A stretch of 64,000 nucleotides of DNA from Nesterenkonia haasae. GTDB taxonomy: Bacteria; Actinomycetota; Actinomycetes; Actinomycetales; Micrococcaceae. The stretch lies in the NCBI RefSeq assembly GCF_010119385.1, contig NZ_VFIE01000018.1:618375-682374 (forward strand), given 5' to 3'. Positions 1 through 9,206 of this stretch are shown piece after piece (position 1 is the stretch's first letter; each line of letters begins with the position of its first letter). The notes below the pieces were generated by a model that was given only the letters and a program-made list of their open reading frames with translations, did no database searches and was not told the DNA's origin. The translations under genes were made by a program, and so were the position numbers.

Positions 1-2829
1 GCCAGCACCCTCGGCGGCTTCAACTCCGGCGTCGCCGCCGAAGACCATGTCGAGAGCGTCCTGCAGGGTGTCACCGTAGCCGACGTTCTCACCGAAGGCG
101 ACAAGCACCATCCGCAGCGCTGGGTATGCGGCTCCTGTGCCCGTCGCTTGAACGTAGACGGGCTGGATATTCAGAATGCCTTCGGCGGCCGGCATGGAGA
201 TCATGTTGCCGCGAAGCACCTGTGACCCGCCAAGCTCCAACACGTTCAGCTGGGACGCGATGGTGGAGTTCGAGTCGAAGTTCGCCTGGGTCTGACCGGG
301 ACCCGGCACTGCGGTGTCTCGTGGCAGCTCCAGCATTCGCAGAGTGCCATAGTCCTCATTCTTGACACCCGCTTCACCGGTACCGGCGTCACCGGATGCT
401 GCAAGGAAGCCATAGAGCACGTTGCGCTGCTGGCCGTCTGCTTCCGTCGCAGGGATGAAGGTAGAGGTAAGCGAGAAGCTGGGCTCCTCCTGCTCAGGCA
501 TCTGGAGCGTCATGTAATACGGAGGCTGGGGATCTCCACCCTCCCGTGTCGGGTCCTCGGGGACTGACCACGCGTCGTTGCCCTCATAGAAGTCGTTAGG
601 GGCATCAACGTGGTACTCCGTGAGCAGCTGCCGCTGGATTCGGAACATGTCCTCTGGGTAGCGGATGTGATCCATCAGCTCCGCGCTCATTTCTGAGTAC
701 GGCTCCAGTGATGACGGGAAGATTTGCTGCCATGCCTGCAGAATCGGATCTTGGTCATCCCAGGCGTAGAGCTCAACGGATCCGTCATAGGCGTCAACAG
801 TTGCCTTCACAGAGTTCCGTATGTAGTTGACCTGACCGGTCAGCTGCGGGGCACCCTGGGTGAGTGCGTCCTGCGTGGCCGACTCCAGCTGTTGTTCGGC
901 GGAGTAGGGGAAGTCGTTGGAGGTGGTGTAACCCTCCACAATCCACTTGATACTTCCATCGACGATCGCTGGGTAGATGTTCTGGTCAACCTCCAAGTAG
1001 GGAGCGACCTTCTCCACTCGCTCCCGTGGGTGACGATCATAGAGAATCTGTGACTCTTCATTGACGTCGCCGGAGAGGAAGATCTCCGGGGATTGGAAGT
1101 TCAGCGAATAGATCAGACGGTTGAACAGATTTCCCACAGACGGTCCACCGTCACCGGTGAACGTGTACTGCGTGTCCTGCCCGTCATCGCCGGCCTCGGT
1201 TCCTTCACCTTCTTCATCATCGGTGAGTTCTACGGCCGGGCGGTCGAGCTCTCGCGGCGCGGCGTCCTCCGGCGCGCCGACGATCGAGTACTGCGGTGTG
1301 AACTCACCGAAGTAGATGCGTGGCTCGTAGTCCTCATCGCTGGCAAGGTCACCTGTGGTGGGAATGCCCTGCAGGCTGAAGTCGGGACGTCCTTCAGGGG
1401 TCACGGTGTTCGCGTTGGCTGCCACCAAGCCATAGCCATGGGTGTAGACCAGGTGCTCGTTGACCCAGGACCCTTCAGGAGCGTTGACCTCACGAGCGGC
1501 GATCACGGTGTCGAATGTTTCACCGTCAATGTCGTACCGGTCAAAGCTCAGCGTGTCCGGGAAGGTGTAGTACTGGCGGAACTGCTGGAACTGCCGGTAC
1601 GCAGCGGAGACAAGGTTCGGGTCCAAGAGGCGAATGTTCTCAATGTTGGGGGCGTCCCCTGACAGGGCACCTTCCTCCGCCTCCTGGGTAGCGCGGTAGT
1701 TGATCTTGTTGAGTTCATCCAGACCATAGGCGTAGCGCGTCATCTCCATATTGCGCTCGATGTACTCCGCTTCCAGCGACTGCTCAGTAGGCCGCACCTG
1801 GTATTCCTGAACCAGGAAGGGCAGGACACCGGTGCCGATGATCGCCGTCACTACGAGCATTGCGGTACCGATGATCGAGAACCGCCAGCGGGCGGTGATC
1901 GCAGTGATGATGAAAACCAGTGCGACGAGAACGGCGGCGATGGCCAGGATGGTTTGAGCCGGGATCACAGCGTTGACGTCCGTGTAGAGTGCACCGGCCC
2001 ACGTGCCGCTCTGGTCCTGGAGTGTCGCGTAGCGGCCCAGCCACCAGTTGACACCCTGTAGGAGGACGAAGAGGGCAGCGACGACGGCAACATGCCACCG
2101 GGCGGCCTTTTCCACCACCACCTTGCCGTTGCCCTCGATGCGGATTGAACCAAACAGGTAGTGGCACAGTATGCCGGCAATTCCGGCAACTAGTACGGCA
2201 GAGATGAGGAAGCCGTTCACGAAACTGAGGAACGGCAGCGTGAAGATGAAGAAGCTGAAGTCCAGACCGAATTCGGGGTCGGTCTGCCCGAAGGACTCCT
2301 GGTTGAAGAACAGCATCACCTGCTGCCAGTTGGCCTGAGCCGCCGTGCCTGCGAAGAGCCCCATCAGGGTCGGCAGGCCGAAAATCAGTAGTCGGCGCAT
2401 TGACGTCAGAGTCGACTGATAGCGGTTAACGGCCTCACCGAGTTGCCCCTCAAGCCCCAGTGGGCGGGTGCGGAAAGCCATAAAGAGGCTCACCCACACC
2501 AGCGCAGCCATCACCACGAACGCGATTGCGAAGAGGGATGACCGGGCCACCCATTCCGTCCAGAATACCTCGGAGTAACCCAGGTGGGAGTACCAGATGA
2601 CCTCCGCGTAGAACCCGGAGAATGCCACGAAAGCACCCAGCAGGGCTGCGATGATGATAATCGTGATGATCAGCGCGGAGGGACGACGCCGCCCCCCAGA
2701 GCTGTTTTTCTGCGGACCATCACCACTGGAGCCATCGTCGCCTCCACGATTGCCGCCATTACCCGCGCCGGAGCCGAAGATGCCCCCGGAGAAGGGGTTC
2801 GAATTCCCGAATCCCTGTGAGAAGCTCAA
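1..2829 (-). CDS. UPF0182 family large membrane protein (partial, C-terminus cut by window edge)
   Basis: An open frame of 943 codons runs off the window start, so the C-terminus is missing. The N-terminus is Gly/Asn/Ser-rich (about residues 1-40). Several strongly hydrophobic segments follow over roughly the first 340 residues, then a long soluble, probably extracytoplasmic part with the family hallmarks seen in translation (for example VYTHGYGLVAA and LTGQVNYIRNS). Family members are conserved in Actinobacteria but have no established biochemical role. The start is TTG at 2829, with GAGG seven bases upstream; a TGA lies just upstream in frame, so no longer start is possible. Its neighbour is the PDZ/Lon-type protease, as in mycobacteria, where UPF0182 and PDZ genes are adjacent (recalled synteny). 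Function unknown. Confidence 0.93.
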   Translation of the reverse strand, partial: MSFSQGFGNSNPFSGGIFGSGAGNGGNRGGDDGSSGDGPQKNSSGGRRRPSALIITIIIIAALLGAFVAFSGFYAEVIWYSHLGYSEVFWTEWVARSSLFAIAFVVMAALVWVSLFMAFRTRPLGLEGQLGEAVNRYQSTLTSMRRLLIFGLPTLMGLFAGTAAQANWQQVMLFFNQESFGQTDPEFGLDFSFFIFTLPFLSFVNGFLISAVLVAGIAGILCHYLFGSIRIEGNGKVVVEKAARWHVAVVAALFVLLQGVNWWLGRYATLQDQSGTWAGALYTDVNAVIPAQTILAIAAVLVALVFIITAITARWRFSIIGTAMLVVTAIIGTGVLPFLVQEYQVRPTEQSLEAEYIERNMEMTRYAYGLDELNKINYRATQEAEEGALSGDAPNIENIRLLDPNLVSAAYRQFQQFRQYYTFPDTLSFDRYDIDGETFDTVIAAREVNAPEGSWVNEHLVYTHGYGLVAANANTVTPEGRPDFSLQGIPTTGDLASDEDYEPRIYFGEFTPQYSIVGAPEDAAPRELDRPAVELTDDEEGEGTEAGDDGQDTQYTFTGDGGPSVGNLFNRLIYSLNFQSPEIFLSGDVNEESQILYDRHPRERVEKVAPYLEVDQNIYPAIVDGSIKWIVEGYTTSNDFPYSAEQQLESATQDALTQGAPQLTGQVNYIRNSVKATVDAYDGSVELYAWDDQDPILQAWQQIFPSSLEPYSEMSAELMDHIRYPEDMFRIQRQLLTEYHVDAPNDFYEGNDAWSVPEDPTREGGDPQPPYYMTLQMPEQEEPSFSLTSTFIPATEADGQQRNVLYGFLAASGDAGTGEAGVKNEDYGTLRMLELPRDTAVPGPGQTQANFDSNSTIASQLNVLELGGSQVLRGNMISMPAAEGILNIQPVYVQATGTGAAYPALRMVLVAFGENVGYGDTLQDALDMVFGGDAGVEAAEGAG

Positions 2830-2883
2830 CCTCTGTCCTCATCTCTATATGTACTCATTTTTAGGTGCAAGTGTGCCGGGTTC

Positions 2884-3945
2884 TCACCGGCCGCAGGGCG
2901 AGAGCCCCGCAAGAAAGTCCTCATCGCTGTCCCTGACAGCTTCAAGGATCTCAACTGCCTCATCGGCGTCTTCGACCCCGTAAACGTCGAGCCCGTTCGG
3001 AAGCCTACCTTCCAGCTCATCACAGTTATCCCGTGGAGCCAAGAAATACTCCGCTCCCTGGCTGCGTGCGCCGGCTACTTTCTGGGCAATGCCGCCGATG
3101 GCACCGACTGTTCCGTCCGGGTCCACGGTCCCAGTACCGGCCCATTCTTTGCCGCCGGTGAGTGATTCCTCAGTCATTGTGTCAATGATCCCCAGTGTGA
3201 ACATCAGTCCTGCCGAGGGTCCTCCAACGTCTTCGAGCTGGATATCGGCTTGGACGGGGAACTCGAATTCGCTTCCCAGCAGAATACCTACGTAGTACTC
3301 ACCGTCGGCTTCCTGATAGGTGGGCGCCTCGACCTCGACGTGTTCCCCGTCTCGCATCAGAGTCAATTCTATCGGTTCGCCGGCCGCGTCATTGACTACC
3401 TGTCGCAATCCTTCGATCCCCGTGACCTCTTCCCCAGCGGCGTCGAGCAGAACGTCTCCAGGGGAAAGGGCCTCGTGGGTTCCCGCTTCAATGGCCTCTT
3501 CAGTGAAGTCCATCACCGACAGCTCCACCGCATAATCCACTTGGAGGTAGTCCAAGGCTGCGGCCAGGGCCAGTTCCTGCGATGACGCCATGGCAGCCGT
3601 GTTGCGTTGGCGGACTTCTTCCTCAGTAGTGCCGGAAGGGTAGATGAGCTCATGCGGAGTCATATCGACACTCGGGGAGAGCCAGCCGCGGATTGCGTCA
3701 GGTACCCGAACAGTGGATGTAGGAGCTCCGTTGACGTAGACGGTCGTCAGCGCGAGAGTGCCCTCAGTCGGGTAACTTGACGCTCCCTCGACGGTGATGA
3801 CTGGCTGATCGTCGATCTCCGCGATGGTGTCAAAGATGGGTCCCGGAGACTCCAGCAGATAGGCGCTCGGGAGCGCCAGGGCGGCCAGGCCAGTCACCAG
3901 AGCGCCTCCGCCCGAGACCACCTGAATTGTCTTGCGCAGACTCAC
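2884..3945 (-). CDS. PDZ domain / Lon-type serine protease, secreted or membrane-anchored (YlbL-like)
   Basis: The 353-residue product has one N-terminal hydrophobic segment (about residues 9-31) that would anchor it or act as a signal. A PDZ-like region (about 160-220) contains SPGDVLLDAAGEEVTG. The C-terminal Lon-protease fold carries the catalytic Ser in DVGGPSAGL and the catalytic Lys in GGIAQKVAGA, so both members of the Ser-Lys dyad are present. Length matches the actinobacterial PDZ/S16 family. It is a predicted extracytoplasmic quality-control protease; substrates are unknown. Its start codon overlaps the end of the upstream DUF2342 gene by four bases (ATGA), so the two are translationally coupled. 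Confidence 0.92.
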   Translation of the reverse strand: MSLRKTIQVVSGGGALVTGLAALALPSAYLLESPGPIFDTIAEIDDQPVITVEGASSYPTEGTLALTTVYVNGAPTSTVRVPDAIRGWLSPSVDMTPHELIYPSGTTEEEVRQRNTAAMASSQELALAAALDYLQVDYAVELSVMDFTEEAIEAGTHEALSPGDVLLDAAGEEVTGIEGLRQVVNDAAGEPIELTLMRDGEHVEVEAPTYQEADGEYYVGILLGSEFEFPVQADIQLEDVGGPSAGLMFTLGIIDTMTEESLTGGKEWAGTGTVDPDGTVGAIGGIAQKVAGARSQGAEYFLAPRDNCDELEGRLPNGLDVYGVEDADEAVEILEAVRDSDEDFLAGLSPCGR

Positions 3946-5465
3946 GCACGATCCCCGGAGCCGGTGCCCGGACCGTCATAACCGCCGTCAAGCAGTTTCT
4001 TGAGCTCGTCGTCGATTTTCTCCGTCTCAGCCTGCCGCTCGGCACGCCGGCTGTGGAAACCGGAAGGATCATCCAGGTCTGCTTCATCTGGCTGCAGGTC
4101 GGGATGTGACCACACTTCGTCACGACCCGCAACACCGTCCTGCTCGCGAAGATGGGCCCAGAGTGCGGCGGCATCGCGAAGTCTCCGTGGGCGAAGTTCA
4201 AGTCCGACCAAGGCGGCGAAGGCAGCTTCTGCCGGTCCCCCGGTGGCCCGACGACGGTTCATGGTCTCGCGGAGCTTTCCGAGTGAGGGCAGGTGGGCCC
4301 CAGCCTGCGCAACGACGTCGTCCACCCATCCCTCAACCAGGGCCAAGGTGGTTTCAATCCTGGTCAATGCAGCTTCCTGCATAGGGGTGCGATCAGCCTG
4401 GAAGAGACCTTCACCAAAGAGATCCTCCATCTCCTGAGGGTTGGACGGATCAATCTGGCTTGCAGCCTCTTCGACGCGCTCCATGTTGATGTGGATGCCG
4501 GCTGCGTACTGGGCTACAGCGTTGAAGAGGTCGTCCTCCAGCCATGGGGCCCGCACAAACAGGCGCATCCGGGCAGCTTCCCTCAGCGCCAAGTACAGCA
4601 GAACTTCTTCCTCTTCGACCTGCAGCCCCTGGCCGAAGCTCTTGATGTTCCCCGGCACGAGCGCCATCGTTGGTCCCGCAAGTGGCAGCCCGATGTCTGA
4701 ACCGGAATGGACTTCACCGGCGAGCTCACCGATAGCTTGGCCGATCTGGGCACCAAAAGCCACGCCTCCCATGCGCTCCATCATGTTCGCTACCTGTCCT
4801 GCAGCATCCGGAGGCAGCATCGCCTTCATCTCCTCGGGGAGATTGACGCCCTCCCCGTCCTCGAGCTGCTGACGCACCACCTGTCCCATAGCTCGGCCGA
4901 CGGATTCAGCCACTGGTTCGGTAAGTCGCTGCCAAGACTCGAAGGTCTGCTCAATCCACTGCTTGCGACTCAGACCCTGACCGATGGCACCCATGGCCTC
5001 GAAACTGGTGGCCTCATTGAGCCACATCTCTGCAAGGCGGAGTGCATCGTCGACCTGTTTTCCTTCAACAGGAGTGACCGCGGCGTCGTCGTCGCCCAGA
5101 GCGGAGACAGCAGCGTTCTTGGTGAGCTCCCAGTTGACAGTGTCATCGCCTTGGTTCTGCATAGCCGAGAACATCTGCTGAACTTGGCCCATGATTTGCT
5201 GCATCATCTGGGGGTCCCCGAATCCCGGGGGGAGTTGCGAGGGGTCAAAGCCGGGTGGAAAGCCGGGGAATCCACCCGGGGCCCCTGAGTCCGGCGCTGG
5301 TCCACCGGGGTTGCCGGTGAAACCCATCGTGGGACCTGAGTCATTCTTGGGGGAATCTTCTTCCCCAGTGCCGGACTTGTCCCCGAAAGCCTCACCGAAG
5401 AGTTTGCGCAGAAACTCTTCTTCGTTGGGCTCGCGGCGCTCGTTGTCGTCGGGCTGATCAGACAT
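3942..5465 (-). CDS. Zincin-like metalloprotease family protein (DUF2342)
   Basis: The 507-residue protein is rich in Gly/Pro/Met near the N-terminus (PGFPPGFDPSQLPPGF region). A helical C-terminal domain includes LALREAARMRLF, VPGNIKSFGQGL and a late RRLRDAAALWAHL helix, typical of the family often annotated as zinc-dependent metalloprotease or F420-associated hydrolase. I see no classical HExxH: the position reads REAARMR, so peptidase activity is unproven. The ATG at 5465 is chosen over the in-frame TTG at 5492 because GGAG sits at an ideal distance before it. It lies upstream of and overlaps the PDZ protease gene. The activity label is by family only. Confidence 0.88.
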   Translation of the reverse strand: MSDQPDDNERREPNEEEFLRKLFGEAFGDKSGTGEEDSPKNDSGPTMGFTGNPGGPAPDSGAPGGFPGFPPGFDPSQLPPGFGDPQMMQQIMGQVQQMFSAMQNQGDDTVNWELTKNAAVSALGDDDAAVTPVEGKQVDDALRLAEMWLNEATSFEAMGAIGQGLSRKQWIEQTFESWQRLTEPVAESVGRAMGQVVRQQLEDGEGVNLPEEMKAMLPPDAAGQVANMMERMGGVAFGAQIGQAIGELAGEVHSGSDIGLPLAGPTMALVPGNIKSFGQGLQVEEEEVLLYLALREAARMRLFVRAPWLEDDLFNAVAQYAAGIHINMERVEEAASQIDPSNPQEMEDLFGEGLFQADRTPMQEAALTRIETTLALVEGWVDDVVAQAGAHLPSLGKLRETMNRRRATGGPAEAAFAALVGLELRPRRLRDAAALWAHLREQDGVAGRDEVWSHPDLQPDEADLDDPSGFHSRRAERQAETEKIDDELKKLLDGGYDGPGTGSGDRA

Positions 5466-5545
5466 CGCTGGCTCCTGCTCCAGTTGAGACAAAGCGTGAG
5501 ACTAAAGGGTATCTCTGGAGTCTGGAGAATGATGCCTCCGTTCGC

Positions 5546-6286
5546 TCACAGCCCGACCAGGCCCTCCTCGGAGGACTCGCCATTGACGTAGGGACAGGTG
5601 CAGTCCCTTCCTGGACGTGGTCGGACATGGGAAACGTCACCCGTGGCAGCATCAGTCATCAACCCGCCACTGTGGACGGCCGCCGTGGCCATCCCCTCGA
5701 TCAGCACCGTGATCTGATGAGCGGCCAGAGCCGCTGCGGCCTCCTCCAGCGGGCCCAGCGTTTCGGCACCGCCTGCGGGCACCTCCGCAGGCAACCAACC
5801 AACGCCCATGCAGTCGCTGCACACCAGAGAATCCTGCAGTAGGAGCGGTCCGATCCGCCAGCCTGACTCTGCGGCCAGAACTGCAAGAACCGCAGGCGAT
5901 TCCTCCAAACCACGGTGCAGGGCAGCGGCAGGGACCCTGCCGCGAAAAGCCAGAACATGGAGATCTGCTCCGCTGATCGACGATTCAGCTGGGGCTTCCA
6001 CCACGGCGGTCTCCTCTGCTTTGGCTGCAAGAAGTTCCGCCGCTGCCTCCGCCCGGGGCCGACCGGCGTCCAGGGAACGAAACCCGCGATCTCGAAGACC
6101 TACCGGGCGCTCATCACGCAGAACCAGGGTTCCGATTCTGCACTCCACGAGGTGCTCCGCGAGACGAAAACCAACAGCCCCGAGTCCCTCCACGACGATC
6201 GTGGCGAGCCTGCGCCTGGCTCTGCGCACCGCAGCTGCGTTGGCAGTGATCGACGACGGGGAGACAGGCATAGTATTTTCTTTCAT
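5546..6286 (-). CDS. ThiF-like Rossmann-fold protein of unknown function
   Basis: The 246-residue protein has a nucleotide-binding glycine motif GLGAVG near residue 35, as in ThiF/MoeB/E1-type adenylyltransferases. The following segment (VLRDERPVGLRDRGF) resembles a degenerate acidic strand of that fold. The C-terminal half has two cysteine clusters, CSDC and CTC, that could bind zinc. I see no convincing catalytic Cys region of an activating enzyme, so it may be a non-catalytic relative. Start ATG 6286 has only a weak GGGA upstream. A strong AGGAG (6302-6306) instead precedes a tiny four-codon reading frame that overlaps this start. Its neighbours on both sides belong to the uvrD2 neighbourhood. 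Confidence 0.7.
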   Translation of the reverse strand: MKENTMPVSPSSITANAAAVRRARRRLATIVVEGLGAVGFRLAEHLVECRIGTLVLRDERPVGLRDRGFRSLDAGRPRAEAAAELLAAKAEETAVVEAPAESSISGADLHVLAFRGRVPAAALHRGLEESPAVLAVLAAESGWRIGPLLLQDSLVCSDCMGVGWLPAEVPAGGAETLGPLEEAAAALAAHQITVLIEGMATAAVHSGGLMTDAATGDVSHVRPRPGRDCTCPYVNGESSEEGLVGL

Positions 6287-6297
6287 CTTGATCCCAT
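6283..6297 (-). other. Possible four-codon leader cistron (MGSR) overlapping the ThiF-like start
   Basis: On the minus strand a good Shine-Dalgarno AGGAG at 6302-6306 sits four bases before an ATG that encodes only Met-Gly-Ser-Arg before TGA. That TGA overlaps the ATG of the ThiF-like gene as ATGA. The arrangement is what translational coupling through a minicistron would look like, and it would explain why the real gene lacks a good ribosome site. Chance cannot be excluded because the frame is so short. Confidence 0.3.
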
Positions 6298-6369
6298 TTG
6301 ACTCCTTTTATTATCCTTCCATGGGCTCAAAGGACTCGAGTTTTCCACAGCTGGGATCCCGCGTCGGCG

Positions 6370-6375
6370 TAGACT
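6370..6375 (+). promoter_or_regulatory. -10 box (TAGACT) of a probably leaderless transcript
   Basis: TAGACT lies eight bases before the ATG at 6384, with no Shine-Dalgarno between them. The expected transcription start therefore coincides with the start codon. No clear -35 is visible. Confidence 0.55.
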
Positions 6376-6383
6376 GGCCACCG

Positions 6384-6953
6384 ATGGCACAGCAGCAGCA
6401 GAAGATTCAGGTGGATGGCGAAGATGTGATTGTGATTCGCTCAGCCAAGCGACGGCGCACGGTCACTGCAGACCTCTCTGGCGGCGAGCTCCGGCTGCGA
6501 GTGCCGATGCGGCTTTCTCGCCGCGACATCGAAACTCATGCCCGTGCGTTCCGCAGGCGATTGGCGACACGTGCTAGCCGAGCTGGACGCAGTGACGACG
6601 CATTACTGGTCCGGGCGCGGGAATTGGCTGCTCAGTATCTGGGGGACTCCGCTGAGCCGCTCAAAGTCTCCTGGTCGGACCGGCAGTTGCAACGGTGGGG
6701 TTCCACCACTTCTACCACCGGAGAAATTCGGCTTTCTTCCCGGTTGCGGGCGATGCCGGGGTGGGTTGTGGACTCTGTGCTGATCCACGAGCTGGCCCAT
6801 CTGATTGAGTCAGGCCATGGACCCCGGTTTCAGGAGCTGGTAGCCCGGTATCCGCGCACCCACGAGGCCGACGCCTTCCTAGCAGGTGTGACCTGGGCGG
6901 CCCAGCACAGCAAGCACAGTGAATACTCCAGCGGCGCCGGTGAGGACCCCTAA
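6384..6953 (+). CDS. YgjP-like M48-type zinc metallopeptidase
   Basis: The 189-residue product carries the zinc motif HELAH at residues 135-139, followed by SGHGPRF with a further His, as in the YgjP/WLM-type family (DUF45). The central TSTTGEIRLSSRLRAMP region is also family-like. It is a cytoplasmic predicted metallopeptidase of unknown substrate. I chose the ATG at 6384 because it follows a -10 box by eight bases. A longer frame exists upstream, but it only mirrors the opposite-strand ThiF-like gene. It ends 18 bases from the convergent uvrD2 stop. Divergent from the ThiF-like gene. Confidence 0.88.
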   Translation: MAQQQQKIQVDGEDVIVIRSAKRRRTVTADLSGGELRLRVPMRLSRRDIETHARAFRRRLATRASRAGRSDDALLVRARELAAQYLGDSAEPLKVSWSDRQLQRWGSTTSTTGEIRLSSRLRAMPGWVVDSVLIHELAHLIESGHGPRFQELVARYPRTHEADAFLAGVTWAAQHSKHSEYSSGAGEDP

Positions 6954-6971
6954 AGAGCAGATCGCCCAAAT

Positions 6972-9104
6972 TTAGGCGGTTCCGCTGAACTCCCGCAGGG
7001 CAGCCTTGAGTCTGTCTCCATGCAGCTCAAGCTTGCGCTCTCCGATGCCTGGGATCTTGAGCAACTCAGGATCGGAAGTGGGCTTGTGTTCGGCGATGTG
7101 TTCGAGGGTCGAGTCTGAGAAGACCATGAAGGCACGGGTATCCAACTCTTGGGCATACGCCCTACGCCATGCACGCAGATGCTCGAAGAGCTGTTCGTCG
7201 TAACGCGGTGGACAATCTGCACACCGGCGGCGTGAGATTTCAGTGGCCACGGTGAGCACTTCGCCACACCCGGCGCAGACAGCGGCTTTTCGCTTGCGTG
7301 CTGCAGCGTTGACGCTGAGTTTTCCGCTCCCCGGGGCGATCCGGCGTGTGGGCGCCTCCAGTCCGAGTTCTTTGCGCAGGGGTATGAGGAATCGAGAGCT
7401 CTTACGCCGACCACGGCCGCCCGGGTGCCGCGCCGCCGCAGAGGACAGGTACAGATGAGTCTTCGCCCGCGTGATTCCGACGTAGAACAGGCGGCGTTCC
7501 TCGTCGAGCTCCTGCTGCGTCTGTGCGAACGTGATTGGCATCAGTCCTTCACACAAGCCCACAAGGAACACCGCATCCCACTCCAGCCCTTTTGCCGAGT
7601 GCAGAGATGCCAGCGTGACACCCTCGACCGTGGGCGCGTGCTGGGCTGCTGAGCGTTCGTCCAGTTCTCCGATGAACACTCGCAGAGTCAGGTCTGGACG
7701 CTCAGAGTCCATGCGCTCTGCCAGCGACACCAGCGCCGCCAGCGATTCCCAACGTTCACGCCGGGCTCCGGCGGAGGATGGCGCCTCACTGGACCAGCCG
7801 ATCGACGACAGCACACCGCGAACAGCCTCAGGCACCGAATCTACAGAATCGTCTGCGATGAGCGAACTGGTGCGCAGCGTGGAGAGCCCTTCCCGCACTT
7901 CGGGACGGGAGAAAAACCGTTCAGAGCCACGGAGCTGGTATGAGATTCCGGCCGTCGCGAGCGCCTGTTCCAGCGCTTGAGACTGCCCGTTGGTGCGGTA
8001 GAGCACTGCGATCTCACTCAGGGGGGTCCCGGCCTTAGTAGTCGCGGCAACTTTTTCGGCCACCCAGGATGCCTCGGCGTCGTCGTCAGCGTGCTCGGTG
8101 ACCTCAGCCACGGGGCCAGCGGTGCGCTGGGAGATGAGCTGAAGCGGAGCCGGCCAGGGCGCATCCCCACCGGGTCGGCGATCAGCCAGGAGGGTGTTGG
8201 CGAGCTTGACGACCTCCGGCGTTGACCGATAATCACGCACCAGTTTCACCACTTCAGCGTTCGGGTAGCGACGCCGGAAGGTGAGGAGGTAATCCGGGGT
8301 CGCACCGGTGAAGGAGTAGATAGTCTGCGCGGCGTCACCGACCACGCACAGCTCATCCCGCCCTCCGAGCCACAAATCAAGCAGACGCTGCTGCAGCGGG
8401 GAGACGTCTTGGTACTCATCAACGACGAAATGCCGGTACTGCTGTCTCACCTGGGCTGCTACCCGCTCGTCGGACTCGAGCATCCCGACTGTGAACAGTA
8501 GGACGTCCTCGAAATCCATCAGGTGACGGTCTTCCTTGATGTCTTCGTATGCCTGGTAGAGCCGGGCAAAGGCCTGGTGGTCGACCCCGGCGGGGGACTC
8601 CCGATCTTTCGCCTGGGCGAGATAGCCCTCAGGGGTGAGGGTGGAGACCTTGGCCCATTCGATCTCGGAGGCGAAGTCGCGCAGACCTGCACGGTCGGTA
8701 GTCATGCGGAGTCGCTTGGCGGCCTCAGCCAAAAGCTTGATCTTGTAGTCCAGGATCTGTGGCAGGGTCCCGCCCACGGCCATCGGCCAGAAGTACTGCA
8801 GTTGCCGCAAAGCAGCAGCGTGGAATGTCCGGGCTTGAACACCAGGCGCCCCGAGGGCAGCCAACCGGGAGCGCATTTCGGCAGCCGCACGGGCAGTGAA
8901 CGTGACCGCCAGCACCCGGTGGGGATCGTAGACCCCGGCCCGGACACCGTAGGCAATGCGATGTGTGATGGCCCGGGTTTTGCCGGTTCCCGCGCCAGCG
9001 AGGATGCACAGCGGTCCAGTTAAGGTGGACGCTGCGGCTCGCTGTTCGGCGTCCAACCCGTCAAGGACGGTTTCGGGAGGGGCCTCCTGGACTGCATTGA
9101 TCAT
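6972..9104 (-). CDS. uvrD2: UvrD2-type ATP-dependent DNA helicase with HRDC domain
   Basis: The 710-residue superfamily 1A helicase has Walker A GAGTGKT (about 37-43), Walker B/motif II VVDEYQDVSP, and motif VI-type sequence LFYVGITRAKT. A C-terminal extension contains CAGC and CADC pairs (possible zinc binding) and ends with an HRDC domain (DSTLEHIAEHKPTS to the end). This is the UvrD2 architecture of Actinobacteria, implicated in DNA repair and essential in mycobacteria (family knowledge). I chose ATG 9104, seven bases after a TACCGT -10 box. The in-frame GTG at 9152 would add 16 residues but has no ribosome site. Transcribed divergently from the phosphotransferase-like gene. Confidence 0.95.
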   Translation of the reverse strand: MINAVQEAPPETVLDGLDAEQRAAASTLTGPLCILAGAGTGKTRAITHRIAYGVRAGVYDPHRVLAVTFTARAAAEMRSRLAALGAPGVQARTFHAAALRQLQYFWPMAVGGTLPQILDYKIKLLAEAAKRLRMTTDRAGLRDFASEIEWAKVSTLTPEGYLAQAKDRESPAGVDHQAFARLYQAYEDIKEDRHLMDFEDVLLFTVGMLESDERVAAQVRQQYRHFVVDEYQDVSPLQQRLLDLWLGGRDELCVVGDAAQTIYSFTGATPDYLLTFRRRYPNAEVVKLVRDYRSTPEVVKLANTLLADRRPGGDAPWPAPLQLISQRTAGPVAEVTEHADDDAEASWVAEKVAATTKAGTPLSEIAVLYRTNGQSQALEQALATAGISYQLRGSERFFSRPEVREGLSTLRTSSLIADDSVDSVPEAVRGVLSSIGWSSEAPSSAGARRERWESLAALVSLAERMDSERPDLTLRVFIGELDERSAAQHAPTVEGVTLASLHSAKGLEWDAVFLVGLCEGLMPITFAQTQQELDEERRLFYVGITRAKTHLYLSSAAARHPGGRGRRKSSRFLIPLRKELGLEAPTRRIAPGSGKLSVNAAARKRKAAVCAGCGEVLTVATEISRRRCADCPPRYDEQLFEHLRAWRRAYAQELDTRAFMVFSDSTLEHIAEHKPTSDPELLKIPGIGERKLELHGDRLKAALREFSGTA

Positions 9105-9111
9105 GGCCTCT

Positions 9112-9117
9112 ACGGTA
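9112..9117 (-). promoter_or_regulatory. -10 box (TACCGT) for uvrD2, leaderless spacing
   Basis: On the minus strand TACCGT is followed after seven bases by the ATG of uvrD2 at 9104. It decides that start over the upstream GTG. Confidence 0.5.
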
Positions 9118-9193
9118 CCGCCGGGGAGGAAGACGTGAATGTCCTTTTCCACAGTCTTCCGCGTTGCATGTCCGTTCTTGGCCCCCTGGTAGC

Positions 9194-9199
9194 TAGGCT
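9194..9199 (+). promoter_or_regulatory. -10 box (TAGGCT) for the phosphotransferase-like gene
   Basis: TAGGCT lies seven bases before GTG 9207. No ribosome site precedes that GTG, so a leaderless mRNA is likely. Together with the uvrD2 promoter it makes a compact divergent region of about 100 bases. Confidence 0.5.
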
Positions 9200-9206
9200 G
9201 AGGTCC

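Noticed and set aside
2759-2842. ATG at 2842 (minus) as start of the UPF0182 gene
   Set aside because: It is out of frame and meets TAA within 30 codons. The in-frame TTG at 2829 with GAGG upstream joins the conserved sequence.
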